A DNA stretch of 40,675 bases, taken from the NCBI GenBank assembly GCA_021838715.1, contig JAKCCX010000017.1:1-40675 (forward strand), read 5' to 3'. The DNA is from Pseudomonadota bacterium. GTDB taxonomy: Bacteria; Pseudomonadota; Gammaproteobacteria; Burkholderiales; Burkholderiaceae_F. A program made the translations under genes and the position numbers. The notes below the pieces were generated by a model. That model saw only the letters and a program-made list of their open reading frames with translations. It had not been told where the DNA came from and did not search any database. Numbering within the stretch: position 1 is the stretch's first letter; each line of letters begins with the position of its first letter. Below, piece by piece: positions 8,423-16,665 of this stretch.

Positions 8423-9558
8423 CAGATCACCTCGAGGTCGGCCTTCAAGGCGCCCGACGCCTTGAGCGCCTGCAGGATCGACACCAGATCCGCCGGGTTC
8501 GCGCCCAGCGCGTTGAGCGCGTTGACCAGGTCGGAGAGATTCGCGGTCTGCGGCACCTGCATCAGGCTGCCGCCCTGCTGCTTGACCTTGATGCTGCTCT
8601 GCTGGGTGACCACGGTCTGACCTCCGGACAGGGCTCCCGGCTGCGACACCACCGGCGTCGTCGAAATGGTGACCGAGAGGTTGCCGTGCGCGACCGCCGC
8701 CGGCTCGAGCGTCACCATGCGATTCATCACGATCGACCCGGTGCGCGCATTGATGATGACCCGCGCCGGCGGATCCGCCAGCGCCACGTCGACGGATTCG
8801 ACGCGGGCCATGAAATCGACCCGTGCATTCGGATCCGCCGGCGCCTTGACGTCGATCGTGCGTCCGTCCTGCGCGGCCGCCGTTCCCGCCCCCAGCGTGG
8901 CGTTGATCGCGTGGGCCACCGCCGCAGCGGTGCCGAAGTCGGTGCTGTTCAGTTCGAGCGCCAGCATGCCGCCGCGCTGGAACGGACTCGCGACGGCGCG
9001 CTCCACCGTCGCGCCTTCCGGAATCCGGCCGGCCGCCAGCTGGTTGATCTGGACCTTGGAGCCGTTCTGCGACGCCCCCGCCCCGCCGATCACGACGTTG
9101 CCCTGCGCCACGGCGTAGACCGTGCCGTCGACCCCCTTGAGCGGGGTCATGAGCAAGGTCCCCCCGCGCAGGCTGGTCGCCGTTCCCAGCGCGGAGACCG
9201 TGACGTCGATCCGCTGCCCCGGCTGCGCGAATGCCGGCAGCGTCGCCGTCACCATCACCGCCGCGATGTCCGTCAGCATCATGCTGGACGTGGCGGAAGG
9301 CGGAATGGTGATGCCGAGATTCTGGAGCATGCTCTGCAAGCTCTGCACCGTGAACGGCGTCATCATCGTCTGGTCGCCGCTGTTGTCCAGCCCGACCACC
9401 AAGCCATAGCCGAGCAACGCATTGCCGCGCACGCCGCGCACGCTCGCCAGGTCGCGGACGTGCTCGGCCTGCGCCGGAACCGCCGCCAGGACCCCCAGGG
9501 CGCAGACCAGCGCCGCGGCAAGAATGCGGCGCCATTTGTTGGACAGGGAGGCGATCAT
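8422..9558 (-). CDS. flgI: Flagellar P-ring protein
   Basis: 378 residues from ATG at 9558, which overlaps the flgH stop by one base (TGATG). A GTG five codons upstream (9573) is an alternative. A Sec signal peptide is clear: basic start, hydrophobic core ILAAALVCALGVLAAV and cleavage after AQA. The mature protein starts with the family signature ERVRD-like HVRDLASVRGVRGNALLGYG, then LVVGLDNSGDQT. FlgI assembles in the periplasm into the P ring, the peptidoglycan-layer bushing of the rod, with FlgA as its chaperone (encoded divergently at 15028). Length and sequence match the family along the whole protein. Confidence 0.97.
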   Translation of the reverse strand: MIASLSNKWRRILAAALVCALGVLAAVPAQAEHVRDLASVRGVRGNALLGYGLVVGLDNSGDQTMMTPFTVQSLQSMLQNLGITIPPSATSSMMLTDIAAVMVTATLPAFAQPGQRIDVTVSALGTATSLRGGTLLMTPLKGVDGTVYAVAQGNVVIGGAGASQNGSKVQINQLAAGRIPEGATVERAVASPFQRGGMLALELNSTDFGTAAAVAHAINATLGAGTAAAQDGRTIDVKAPADPNARVDFMARVESVDVALADPPARVIINARTGSIVMNRMVTLEPAAVAHGNLSVTISTTPVVSQPGALSGGQTVVTQQSSIKVKQQGGSLMQVPQTANLSDLVNALNALGANPADLVSILQALKASGALKADLEVI

Positions 9559-10226
9559 CAGAATGGCGACCACGAATTGAAGAACCGGCCGAACCAGCCC
9601 TGGATCTGCGACTGCTCGATGTTGCCGCCGCCGCGATAGTCGAGGCGCACGTCGGCAAGCTGGGTCGAATTGATGATGTTCCCCGGCTGGATGAATTCGG
9701 GGTTGACGACCCCGGTCAACTTCAGCTTCTCCGAGTTGCGGCGGATCCCGATCTGCTTTGCGCCGGCCACCACCAGGTTGCCGTTGGGAAGCACTTCCGT
9801 CACCGTGACGGTGATCGTCCCGGTGAAGTTGTCGGTCGATGTCGTCTGTCCGGTGCCGGCGAAGGAGTTGTCGCCGGCACCGCTGGCATTCCAGCCGTGG
9901 AACCCGATGCCGGCGACCGACACCCCCGGCACCTGCGACGCGAAGCTGGTTTTCTTGTCGGTCGCCGAGTTGGCGCTCTGGGCGGCATTCAGGTTTTCGG
10001 CGATCTGCACGGTCAGAATGTCGCCGACCGCGCGCGGTTTCGGATCCGAAAACAGATCGACGTTGCCGGCGGTGCGGAAAATCGACCCGGTCGGCGCGAC
10101 ATACTGGTCGTAGGGCGCCGCGCGGGCGGTCATCGGCACGTTCTCCGACACCGGAGCACGCGGTTCGGCACAGGCGCCGAGCAGCAGCGCCGAAGACAGG
10201 ATTGCGACGAAGGCGGGCGAACGCAT
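9558..10226 (-). CDS. flgH: Flagellar L-ring lipoprotein
   Basis: 222 residues. The N terminus is a lipoprotein signal with lipobox LLGAC, so Cys19 is the lipidated residue. Core motifs are typical: SIFRTAGNVDLFSDPKPRAV, then GDILTVQIAENLNA, and near the end GVVNPEFIQPGNIINSTQLADVR. FlgH forms the outer-membrane L ring of the basal body, stacked on the FlgI P ring. The gene sits 19 bases after flgG and overlaps flgI by one base, matching the stoichiometric pairing of the two ring proteins. Confidence 0.97.
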   Translation of the reverse strand: MRSPAFVAILSSALLLGACAEPRAPVSENVPMTARAAPYDQYVAPTGSIFRTAGNVDLFSDPKPRAVGDILTVQIAENLNAAQSANSATDKKTSFASQVPGVSVAGIGFHGWNASGAGDNSFAGTGQTTSTDNFTGTITVTVTEVLPNGNLVVAGAKQIGIRRNSEKLKLTGVVNPEFIQPGNIINSTQLADVRLDYRGGGNIEQSQIQGWFGRFFNSWSPF

Positions 10227-10245
10227 GATCCGGTTCCTGCTTGCT

Positions 10246-11028
10246 TTACAAGGTGCTGAGCTTCGCCAGCATCGAGTCGGCGGTCGAGACCGACTTGGAA
10301 TTCATCTCATAGGCACGCTGGGTCTGGATCATCTTCACCAGCTCGGAGACGACATTGACGTTGCTCGACTCCAGATATCCCTGCTGGATGAGACCCGCGC
10401 CGTTGAGCCCCGGCGTGGTGAGGATCGGCGTTCCCGACGACATCGTCTGCTGGAACAGATTCTGTCCATACGGCTGCAAACCGGACGGATTGATGAACAG
10501 CGTCAACTGCAGCGCCCCCACCTTCTGGGTGGTCGAACTCCCCGGCAGCGTCACGCTCACGGTGCCGTCCTGGCCGATGGTGACCGAGGTGGCGGTCGGC
10601 GGAATGGTGATCGGCGGCGAAACGAAATAGCCCGAACTGGTGACCAGCTGCCCGACATTGTTCAGGTGCAGCGACCCGTCGCGGGTATACGCGAGGGTTC
10701 CATCAGGGAGCTGAACCTGGATGAAGCCGTTGCCGTTGATCGCGACGTCGAGCTGATTGCCGGTGTTCTGCAGGTTTCCCTGCGTGAACATCGCTTCGGT
10801 CGCCACCGGCTGCACGCCGGTGCCGACCTGCAGTCCGGTCGGCAGGTAGGTCTGCTGGGACGAATTGGCACCCGGCTGGCGCAGGTTCTGGTACAGGAGG
10901 TCCTGGAACTCGACGCGGGAGGATTTGAATCCCGTCGTGTCGACGTTGGCGAGATTGTTGGAAATCACGTCCAGCTGCATCTGCTGGGCGTTCATCCCGG
11001 TTTGGGCGATCCATAAGCTTCTGATCAT
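10246..11028 (-). CDS. flgG: Distal rod protein
   Basis: 260 residues, the canonical length. It starts [20 protein letters not shown] and carries the rod/hook family N-terminal motif [21 protein letters not shown]. The C-terminal helix is typical ([26 protein letters not shown]). FlgG builds the distal rod that passes through the P and L rings. A clear ribosome site (GGAGAAGAG) precedes ATG at 11028. Exported by the flagellar apparatus without a cleaved signal. Confidence 0.98.
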   Translation of the reverse strand: MIRSLWIAQTGMNAQQMQLDVISNNLANVDTTGFKSSRVEFQDLLYQNLRQPGANSSQQTYLPTGLQVGTGVQPVATEAMFTQGNLQNTGNQLDVAINGNGFIQVQLPDGTLAYTRDGSLHLNNVGQLVTSSGYFVSPPITIPPTATSVTIGQDGTVSVTLPGSSTTQKVGALQLTLFINPSGLQPYGQNLFQQTMSSGTPILTTPGLNGAGLIQQGYLESSNVNVVSELVKMIQTQRAYEMNSKSVSTADSMLAKLSTL

Positions 11029-11083
11029 TGCTCTTCTCCAAGGCCGATGCCGGCGCGGAATCAGACCTCACTAGCGGACATCA

Positions 11084-11824
11084 CTATGCGGACACCAGGG
11101 TTTCCGCCTTCTGATCGTTCTGTTGTGCCGTGGTCAGCAGGTTCATCTGCATCTCGTACTGCCGCGAGGCCTCGATCATTCCGGTCATCGCGCCGATGAC
11201 GTTGACGTTGCTTCCTTCCAGGGCATCGCTCACCAGATGGACGGTGGGATCCGCGCTCGCCGGCTGGCCATCCTGGGTGCGGAACAGGCCGTCCGCCCCC
11301 TTGATCAGGTTGCTGGCGGGCGGATTGACCATCTTGAGCTGCCCGACGACGATGGGCACCGGTGCGACGGTGGTCTGCACGCTCACGGTTCCGTTCGGGG
11401 CGATCGTCACCGAGGCGGCGTTGATCGGAATGGAAATCGGGCCATTCACGCCCTGCACCTGGCCGATGCCGGGCAACTGCAGCGTTCCGTCGGACCCGAC
11501 CTGGAAGGCGCCGTTGCGGGTGTAGGCTTCGGTGCCGTCGGGAGCCTGGACGGTGAACCATCCCGGCCCCTTGATCGCGGCGTCGAGGCTGTTGCCCGTC
11601 GTTTCGATCGGCCCCTGGGTGAAGTCCGACCCGGTCGTCGTCTCCACCGCGAACACCCGGGTTCCCGGCTGCGCAGTCTGCCCCTGGATCGGAACCGCGC
11701 GCATCGCGGCGAAATCGGCGCGGAACCCCGTGGTGTCGACGTTGGCGAGGTTGTTCGCCAGAATGGCCTGGCGCGAGAACAAATACTGCGCCCCGGTCAT
11801 CGCGGTGTAGATCAGACGGTCCAT
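11084..11824 (-). CDS. flgF: Proximal rod protein FlgF
   Basis: 246 residues. Begins MDRLIYTAMTGAQYLFSRQA and has the rod-family motif [20 protein letters not shown]. The C terminus SNVNVIGAMTGMIEASRQYE is the paired D0 helix. FlgF is part of the proximal rod below FlgG. A strong ribosome site (GGAGG) precedes ATG at 11824, and the gene lies 25 bases downstream of flgE in the operon. Confidence 0.97.
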   Translation of the reverse strand: MDRLIYTAMTGAQYLFSRQAILANNLANVDTTGFRADFAAMRAVPIQGQTAQPGTRVFAVETTTGSDFTQGPIETTGNSLDAAIKGPGWFTVQAPDGTEAYTRNGAFQVGSDGTLQLPGIGQVQGVNGPISIPINAASVTIAPNGTVSVQTTVAPVPIVVGQLKMVNPPASNLIKGADGLFRTQDGQPASADPTVHLVSDALEGSNVNVIGAMTGMIEASRQYEMQMNLLTTAQQNDQKAETLVSA

Positions 11825-11849
11825 GGCAATGCCCCTCCTGCGTCACGCA

Positions 11850-13097
11850 TCAGCGCAGCGTCATCAGCGTCTGCTGCACCTGGTCCTCGGTCTTGATCAT
11901 CTCGGCATTGCCCTGATAGGCACGCTGCGCGCTGATCATGTTCACGAGTTCGGTGGTCAGGTCGACGGTCGACTGCTCAAGCGCGCCCGACTGCAGCGTC
12001 CCCAGCGACCCCGACCCCGGCGCTCCCACCACGGGTGCGCCCGAGGCCGAGGTTTCCGCGAACTGGTTGTTGCTGAGCGCCGACAACCCTTGCGGATTGG
12101 TGAAATTGGCCAGGGCGATCTGGCCCTGCGCAACGGTCTGGCCGTTGGTGTAGTTGCCGATGATCGTGCCGTCGCTGCCGATCGAAAAGCCGGCGAGCTG
12201 CCCGGTGGTGTAGCCGTTCTGGATGTTGGAACTCACCGCGAACGGCACGCCGTACTGCGTCGAGGACGGAAACGAGACCGCAACGTTGACCGGATTGGAG
12301 CCGTTGGTGGGCGTGAACGACAGGCTCATCGTGCCTGCGGGGTTGGTGCTGCCGGTGGCCGTGCCGCTGTTGACGCCGGACAGCGCGCCGGACGAGTTGA
12401 AGGTCATCGAACCCAGCTGGCTGGCCAGCGCGGTGCCGTCGACCGTGCCATACACATTCCACGTCGGCGTTGTGCCGCTGCCCTTGACGAAATACATCGT
12501 CAGCGTGTGCGCGTTTCCCAGCGAGTCGTAGAGCGACATCGAGGTCGACGAGTTGTAGGTCGTCGGATTGGTCGGGCTGAACGTGCCGGTCGGCGACGTT
12601 GCGTTCCCTGGCAGATTGAGGGTGAAGTTCGCCGTGCTGCTCGCCGAGGGCGGCACGGGGGCCGTCGACAGCGTCAGCGGTTGCGGGGGTGTCGACGCAA
12701 TGGTGTTGTTCGGGCCGGCGGGATACCCTGTCAGCTGCGCGCCGCTCGAATTGACGATGTCGCCGGTGGCGTTGAGGGAGAACTGGCCATCGCGGGAATA
12801 GGTGGTGACGCCATTGCTGACCTCGCGGAAGAACCCCTGTCCGTTGATCGCGATGTCCAGCGGATTGCCGGTCGTGGTGATGTTGCCCTGGGTGAAGATC
12901 GGCGCGATCGCCGCCACCTTGGTCCCGATTCCGACCGCCGTGCTGCTCGACCCCCAAAGAGAGTTGGCATACACGTCGGCGAATTCGGCGCGTGCGGTCT
13001 TGAATCCGGTGGTGGCGGAGTTGGCAATGTTGTTGCCGATGACGTCGAGCGCCTGTGCCGATGCGTCCAACCCCGAGAGTGCCTGTCCGTATCCCAT
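11850..13097 (-). CDS. flgE: Flagellar hook protein
   Basis: 415 residues from ATG at 13097, preceded by AGGAGA nine bases away. The open frame runs on upstream, but that part has no rod/hook similarity and covers flgD on the same strand in another frame. The N terminus MGYGQALSGLDASAQALDVI, followed by NNIANSATTGFKTARAEFAD, is diagnostic. The C terminus (STVDLTTELVNMISAQRAYQ) is the partner helix. The centre is Ser/Thr/Asn-rich and variable, as in hook domains D1/D2. FlgE polymerises under the FlgD cap to form the universal joint; its length is set by FliK, encoded at 35700-36824. Confidence 0.97.
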   Translation of the reverse strand: MGYGQALSGLDASAQALDVIGNNIANSATTGFKTARAEFADVYANSLWGSSSTAVGIGTKVAAIAPIFTQGNITTTGNPLDIAINGQGFFREVSNGVTTYSRDGQFSLNATGDIVNSSGAQLTGYPAGPNNTIASTPPQPLTLSTAPVPPSASSTANFTLNLPGNATSPTGTFSPTNPTTYNSSTSMSLYDSLGNAHTLTMYFVKGSGTTPTWNVYGTVDGTALASQLGSMTFNSSGALSGVNSGTATGSTNPAGTMSLSFTPTNGSNPVNVAVSFPSSTQYGVPFAVSSNIQNGYTTGQLAGFSIGSDGTIIGNYTNGQTVAQGQIALANFTNPQGLSALSNNQFAETSASGAPVVGAPGSGSLGTLQSGALEQSTVDLTTELVNMISAQRAYQGNAEMIKTEDQVQQTLMTLR

Positions 13098-13159
13098 GTT
13101 CGATTTCTCCTGGATGTTCCGACTGCTCTTGCTGCGTTTTTCCCGACGGCGGCGCCGTC

Positions 13160-13951
13160 CTACATGATCTGCATGACCGAGGTGTAGGGAACCTGGCTGC
13201 CGTTGCCCAGCATCAACTGCGTCGCGCCGTTGGATTGCGGCACGGCGCCGATGACCGGCTGCAGGTTGTAGGGCGAGGCCGTCACCGACGCGCCGCCGCT
13301 TCCGGTCGCGGTCACGCTGAACTGATAGTTGCCCGCAGGCGCGGTGGATCCCGAACTCGTGCTGCCGTCCCAGGCGAAGTCCTGGAAGCCGGCGCTCATC
13401 GGGCCGAGATTGAGCGTCTGCACGACATTGCCGGACGAGTCGCTGACGGTCACCGTGACGTTCTGGGCGGCCGATCCGAGGTTGATGCCGCCGACCGCGC
13501 TCACGCCGGAGCCGCTCGAATTGGATGCCAGGTTCAGCCCCGATCCGGCGACCATCACGTTGTGCCCGGTCAGCATGCCCGACTGGATCGTCGCGCTCTG
13601 CTGCAATTGCGTAAGAAGCTGCGAGATGTTGGTGTTGAGGTTGTTGATGCCGGTCACCGTGCTGATCTGCGCCAGCTGCGAGGTGAGCTGGGTGCTGTCC
13701 ATCGGGTTGAGCGGATCCTGGTTGTTCATCTGGGCGACCAGCAACTGCAGGAACGTCTGCTGGAGGTTCTGCGAGCCCGAGGTCGATCCGGCCGACGATG
13801 AGGACGACGCGGACGACGTTCCGCCCGTCGCCGATCCCGAACCCGTGGAGCCGGTGGAAGAAGTCGACGTCGAGGGCGGAGCAACCGTCGAATTGGAGAG
13901 AATCGCACTCCAAGGATTGGCCGCGGTCGCGCTCGTGCTGGATGTGGTCAT
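13160..13951 (-). CDS. flgD: Hook-cap scaffolding protein
   Basis: 263 residues. I chose ATG at 13951, nine bases after AAGGAG, over a TTG two codons earlier (13957) that would leave almost no spacing. The N-terminal third is low complexity (Ser/Thr/Gly) and ends in the family motif FLQLLVAQMNNQDPLNPMDS, then TQLTSQLAQISTVTGINNLN. The C-terminal two thirds contain the FlgD Tudor/Ig-like part, with GPMSAGFQDFAWDGSTSSGS. FlgD sits as a temporary cap while FlgE subunits add to the hook, then is lost. Gap to flgE 62 bases, to flgC 13. Confidence 0.95.
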   Translation of the reverse strand: MTTSSTSATAANPWSAILSNSTVAPPSTSTSSTGSTGSGSATGGTSSASSSSSAGSTSGSQNLQQTFLQLLVAQMNNQDPLNPMDSTQLTSQLAQISTVTGINNLNTNISQLLTQLQQSATIQSGMLTGHNVMVAGSGLNLASNSSGSGVSAVGGINLGSAAQNVTVTVSDSSGNVVQTLNLGPMSAGFQDFAWDGSTSSGSTAPAGNYQFSVTATGSGGASVTASPYNLQPVIGAVPQSNGATQLMLGNGSQVPYTSVMQIM

Positions 13952-13964
13952 GGACAATCGCTCC

Positions 13965-14372
13965 TTATCCGGCCATCTGGATGACTTTGTCGAGCAGGGT
14001 CTTGGCCGTGGTCATCACGTCGACGTTGCTCTGGTAGCTGCGCGAGGCGGAGATCATGTTGACCATCTCCTCGACCGGGTTGACGTTGGGCATCGTGACG
14101 TTGCCGCTGGCGTCGGCCGCCGGATTCGACGGGTCGTGCACCGTGCGCCCGGGGGTGTTGTTCTGCACGACGTTCGCGACCTGCACTCCCGCCGCCGCCG
14201 GATCGGAGCCGAACATGTGCGTCTGGAACACGACCTCCCGCGCCTTGTACGGCTGGCCATCGGGTCCGGCGACCGAATTGGCGTTCGCCAGATTGCTTGC
14301 GACGACGTTGAGCCGCTCGCTTTGCGCCGACACCGCGGACGCCGAAACATCGAATACGCTGAAGAGAGACAT
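13965..14372 (-). CDS. flgC: Proximal rod protein FlgC
   Basis: 135 residues, the normal size. Starts MSLFSVFDVSASAVSAQSER and continues with the rod motif VVASNLANANSVAG. Ends with NPVEEMVNMISASRSYQSNV, then DVMTTAKTLLDKVIQMAG, the terminal helix conserved in FlgC. It is part of the proximal rod with FlgB and FlgF. AGAAGGAG lies just before ATG at 14372. Located 18 bases after flgB. Confidence 0.98.
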   Translation of the reverse strand: MSLFSVFDVSASAVSAQSERLNVVASNLANANSVAGPDGQPYKAREVVFQTHMFGSDPAAAGVQVANVVQNNTPGRTVHDPSNPAADASGNVTMPNVNPVEEMVNMISASRSYQSNVDVMTTAKTLLDKVIQMAG

Positions 14373-14390
14373 TTCCGCTCCTTCTCACCG

Positions 14391-14858
14391 TCACCCGGTG
14401 ATGACGGTCGTCATCTGCTGGAACTTGCTGCTGAGAAAGCGGACGGTCGCCTCGTAGCGCACCGAGTTCTGCGCAAACTCCGCCCGCTGCTGATCGATGT
14501 TCACCGTATTGCCGTCCATCGAGGCCTGCAAGGGCACCTGGTAGAGCAGCGGCGGCGTGCCGGTGGCGGATCCGCCGGCCGCCGGCGCACCCGAGGCGTT
14601 CAGGTGGGCGGGGTTGGTGCGCGCCATCGCCACCGGCGCCGCCGCGCCCGCACCGCCGGACGAGGAAGAACCCGCGGCCGAACCCGCCGCGCCACCCGTA
14701 GCCGCCGTCAGCGCCTGCTGAAAATTGAAATCCCGCGCCAGGTATCCCGGCGTGTCCGCATTGGCGATGTTCGCGGCCAGCACCTGCCCGCGCTTGGCGT
14801 ACAGGTTGAGTGCCTGGGCCTGGAAATCGACCGCCGACGTGCCACCGAACTCTGCCAT
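14391..14858 (-). CDS. flgB: Proximal rod protein FlgB
   Basis: 155 residues. The N-terminal part shows FlgB features: FQAQALNLYAKRGQVLAANI, then ANADTPGYLARDFNFQQAL. The C terminus (DQQRAEFAQNSVRYEATVRF, LSSKFQQM) is the paired helix. An Ala/Gly/Ser-rich insert at about 55-75 makes it slightly longer than the roughly 135-residue enteric protein. It is the first gene of the rod/hook operon. The divergent flgA promoter lies about 50 bases upstream, so the two operons share a short control region. I saw no unambiguous promoter for flgB itself. Confidence 0.96.
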   Translation of the reverse strand: MAEFGGTSAVDFQAQALNLYAKRGQVLAANIANADTPGYLARDFNFQQALTAATGGAAGSAAGSSSSGGAGAAAPVAMARTNPAHLNASGAPAAGGSATGTPPLLYQVPLQASMDGNTVNIDQQRAEFAQNSVRYEATVRFLSSKFQQMTTVITG

Positions 14859-14904
14859 CTTGCCCTTCCCGTCTGCCGATCCCGCAAAAGCGGGTTTTCG
14901 GCCC

Positions 14905-14931
14905 TAAAGTTTTCTTTCCTGCCGCCGATTA
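14905..14931 (+). promoter_or_regulatory. Sigma-28 (FliA) promoter of flgA
   Basis: TAAAGTTT at 14905-14912, an 11-base spacer, then GCCGATTA at 14924-14931. This matches the FliA consensus TAAAGTTT-N11-GCCGATAA in 15 of 16 positions. Transcription would start near 14938 and give a leader of about 90 bases before flgA. It lies in the flgB-flgA divergent region and points toward flgA. Confidence 0.9.
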
Positions 14932-15027
14932 TTGACCTGTCGAGGTGCCGGGATCGGCGGATAAGCCGGGCACACGCGCGCCTTCTTGCCGGATCCGGCA
15001 GGACGGAAGGCGCATACGCTTGCCGGC

Positions 15028-15765
15028 ATGAAACGGGTATTCCGACTCCTCGATGCCATTCGGCGGCCCACCGCCGGAGTCCTGGCCACCGCCATCGCCG
15101 CGCTCGCCCTGCCGGCAGTGCCGGTTGCCGCATGGCAGGGCGGATCGGACCGGCTCGCCATCGTGCGGACGTTCGCCGAACAGGAAGCGGCACGGGAACA
15201 GCCCGCGTATCGCGCGCAGATCGAGGTCGGGACGCTCAATCCGTACCTGCGCCTGGCGCCGTGCAATCAGGTCGAACCGTTCCTGTATCCGGGTGCGCGA
15301 CTCTGGGGCCGCGGCTTCGTCGGCCTGCGCTGCATGGAAGCCGGGCGCGCCTGGTCCGTATCGGTGCCCGTCGTGGTCCACTATTTCGGCCCGGCGCTGG
15401 TTGCCACGCAACCGATTCCGGTGCTCACGCCGATCACGGCCGCACAGGTGCAGCGGGCCGAAGTCGACCTGACGCGCGACCAAGGCGGCATAGCCACCCG
15501 GTTTTCCCAGGTGCTCGACCACACCCTCCAACTGCCGGTTGCCGTAGGACAGGCCATCCCCCTGAGCGCGCTGCAGGTCGTTCCGGCGGTGCGGCAAGGC
15601 GATGCGGTCACGATCGTCGGCAGAGGAGCCGGGTTTTCGATCACCACCGACGGAATCGCCCTCGGCGCTGCCGGGCCGGGCGACCCGGTCCAGGTGAAAA
15701 CCGAGTCGGGGCGGATCGTCACCGGCACGGCGAAACGGGGGCGGGTCGTCGAACTGCGGTTCTGA
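15028..15765 (+). CDS. flgA: P-ring assembly chaperone
   Basis: 245 residues from ATG at 15028; a TTG at 14986 is in frame but less likely, because the ATG places the signal peptide properly. The N terminus has a signal peptide (MKRVFRLLDAIRRP, hydrophobic VLATAIAALALPAV, cleavage near VAA). The C-terminal two thirds contain the SAF-type domain of FlgA: PIPVLTPITAAQVQRAEVDL, later LPVAVGQAIPLSALQVVPAV, and the close VQVKTESGRIVTGTA. FlgA is a periplasmic chaperone that helps FlgI assemble into the P ring. It is the first gene of the divergent flgA-flgM-flgN group and carries its own sigma-28 promoter. Confidence 0.95.
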   Translation: MKRVFRLLDAIRRPTAGVLATAIAALALPAVPVAAWQGGSDRLAIVRTFAEQEAAREQPAYRAQIEVGTLNPYLRLAPCNQVEPFLYPGARLWGRGFVGLRCMEAGRAWSVSVPVVVHYFGPALVATQPIPVLTPITAAQVQRAEVDLTRDQGGIATRFSQVLDHTLQLPVAVGQAIPLSALQVVPAVRQGDAVTIVGRGAGFSITTDGIALGAAGPGDPVQVKTESGRIVTGTAKRGRVVELRF

Positions 15766-15791
15766 TGCTGGGCAACCTGCATGAAAGGCGC

Positions 15792-15818
15792 TAAAGTTTG
15801 CCGCCGCGAGGCCGATTC
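15792..15818 (+). promoter_or_regulatory. Sigma-28 (FliA) promoter of flgM
   Basis: TAAAGTTT at 15792-15799, 11-base spacer, GCCGATTC at 15811-15818. The -35 is a perfect match and the -10 differs from consensus at two of eight positions. It lies 27 bases after flgA and 47 bases before flgM. A late promoter on flgM is the classical feedback by which FliA drives synthesis of its own anti-sigma factor. Confidence 0.9.
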
Positions 15819-15865
15819 CGGTTGACAGAGAACCCAGGAATCCATGCCTCGGGAGGAAACACACC

Positions 15866-16216
15866 ATGAAGATCACCGGTAGTCCCTCAGGCCCGAAGGG
15901 CGCGGGAAGCACGGGAGCCAGCGGCGCCGGGCGCGCCGGCGGGCGTGCCAATGCGGCCGGCCCGGCCGGCGGGACGGCAGGCGCCGCCGCGAGCGGCGCA
16001 CCCGCTTCTCCCGGCGGGACGTCCTCCGCCGCCGTTCATTTGAGTCAACTCGACGCACAGTTCGCGCAGTCGGATTTCAACGCGGCCAAAGTCAACGAAA
16101 TCACGTCGGCGATCGCCAACGGCAGCTATCGGGTGAATGCCGGAGCGGTTGCCGAGAAGCTGGTCGCCACGGCGGCGGCTCTGGCCGGCGGTCGGCCCCA
16201 AGGCGCCGGCGCATGA
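15866..16216 (+). CDS. flgM: Anti-sigma-28 factor
   Basis: 116 residues, longer than the roughly 97 of the enteric protein because residues 8-55 form a Gly/Ala/Ser-rich, probably disordered tract. The start MKITGS and the C-terminal half (VHLSQLDAQFAQSDFNAAKV, NEITSAIANGSYRV, AGAVAEKLVATAAAL) match the FliA-binding helices. FlgM holds FliA (19109-19843) inactive until the hook is finished, then is exported, releasing late transcription. A strong GGAGG ribosome site precedes the ATG. The stop overlaps the flgN start. Confidence 0.95.
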   Translation: MKITGSPSGPKGAGSTGASGAGRAGGRANAAGPAGGTAGAAASGAPASPGGTSSAAVHLSQLDAQFAQSDFNAAKVNEITSAIANGSYRVNAGAVAEKLVATAAALAGGRPQGAGA

Positions 16217-16554
16217 CCCGGAACGGCCCGATGGAATCGACGATCACGGAACTGATCGACTGCCTCGAGCAGGAACATCGGGCTCTGCTTGCGGAGGATG
16301 TGGTCACGCTGGAATCCGTCGTGGCCCGCAAGGAACGTCTTCTTTCCTCCCTCTCTTCCCTGCAGGGCGGCGACCGCCGCGCGACGGCCGCGCTCACCGG
16401 CCTGCTGGCGCGCGCGCGGGCCCTGAACCAGCGCAATGCCGCAACGCTGACGCCGCGCATCGCGTTCAACCGCGTCCGACTGAACGCGCTGCACGGTGCG
16501 CGGAACGGCGATGCCGCGGTGTATACCGCGAGCGGCGCGTTCTCGGCACGGTAA
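16213..16554 (+). CDS. flgN: FlgK/FlgL export chaperone
   Basis: 113 residues. Starts at ATG 16213, overlapping the flgM stop (ATGA); an internal ATG at 16231 is possible. It is an all-helical small protein (ITELIDCLEQEHRALLAEDV, VTLESVVARKERLLSSLSSL) with the pattern of the FlgN family. FlgN binds the C-terminal ends of FlgK and FlgL in the cytosol and brings them to the export gate. Location right after flgM is the standard arrangement. Sequence conservation in this family is low, so context carries part of the call. Confidence 0.88.
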   Translation: MTRNGPMESTITELIDCLEQEHRALLAEDVVTLESVVARKERLLSSLSSLQGGDRRATAALTGLLARARALNQRNAATLTPRIAFNRVRLNALHGARNGDAAVYTASGAFSAR

Positions 16555-16590
16555 GCACGACAGCGGTACGGCGCATCGCGCGGCCAGCCC

Positions 16591-16632
16591 ATACAAAAAG
16601 ACCCGTCCGGATCCGGACGGGTCTTTTTGTAT
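16591..16632. terminator. Bidirectional intrinsic terminator, perfect 42-base palindrome
   Basis: Every base from 16591 to 16632 is self-complementary around the centre between 16611 and 16612. A GC-rich stem (GACCCGTCCGGA and its complement) is flanked by AAAAA on the left and TTTTT on the right, so on either strand the hairpin is followed by a U tract. It sits between the convergent flgN (ends 16554) and the chemoreceptor gene (ends 16666) and should stop both transcripts. Confidence 0.95.
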
Positions 16633-16665
16633 GGGAAGTCGGTTTGCAGCGGAGCGCCGCCGGGA

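Noticed and set aside
11850-13913. 687-codon reading of the flgE frame
   Set aside because: Residues before ATG 13097 are not hook-like and overlap flgD in another frame; a ribosome site precedes 13097.
14859-14904. Possible sigma-54 promoter for flgB
   Set aside because: No site with both GG and TTGC at the correct spacing; only a small GC hairpin (CCCGC-AAAA-GCGGG at 14881-14894) is present.
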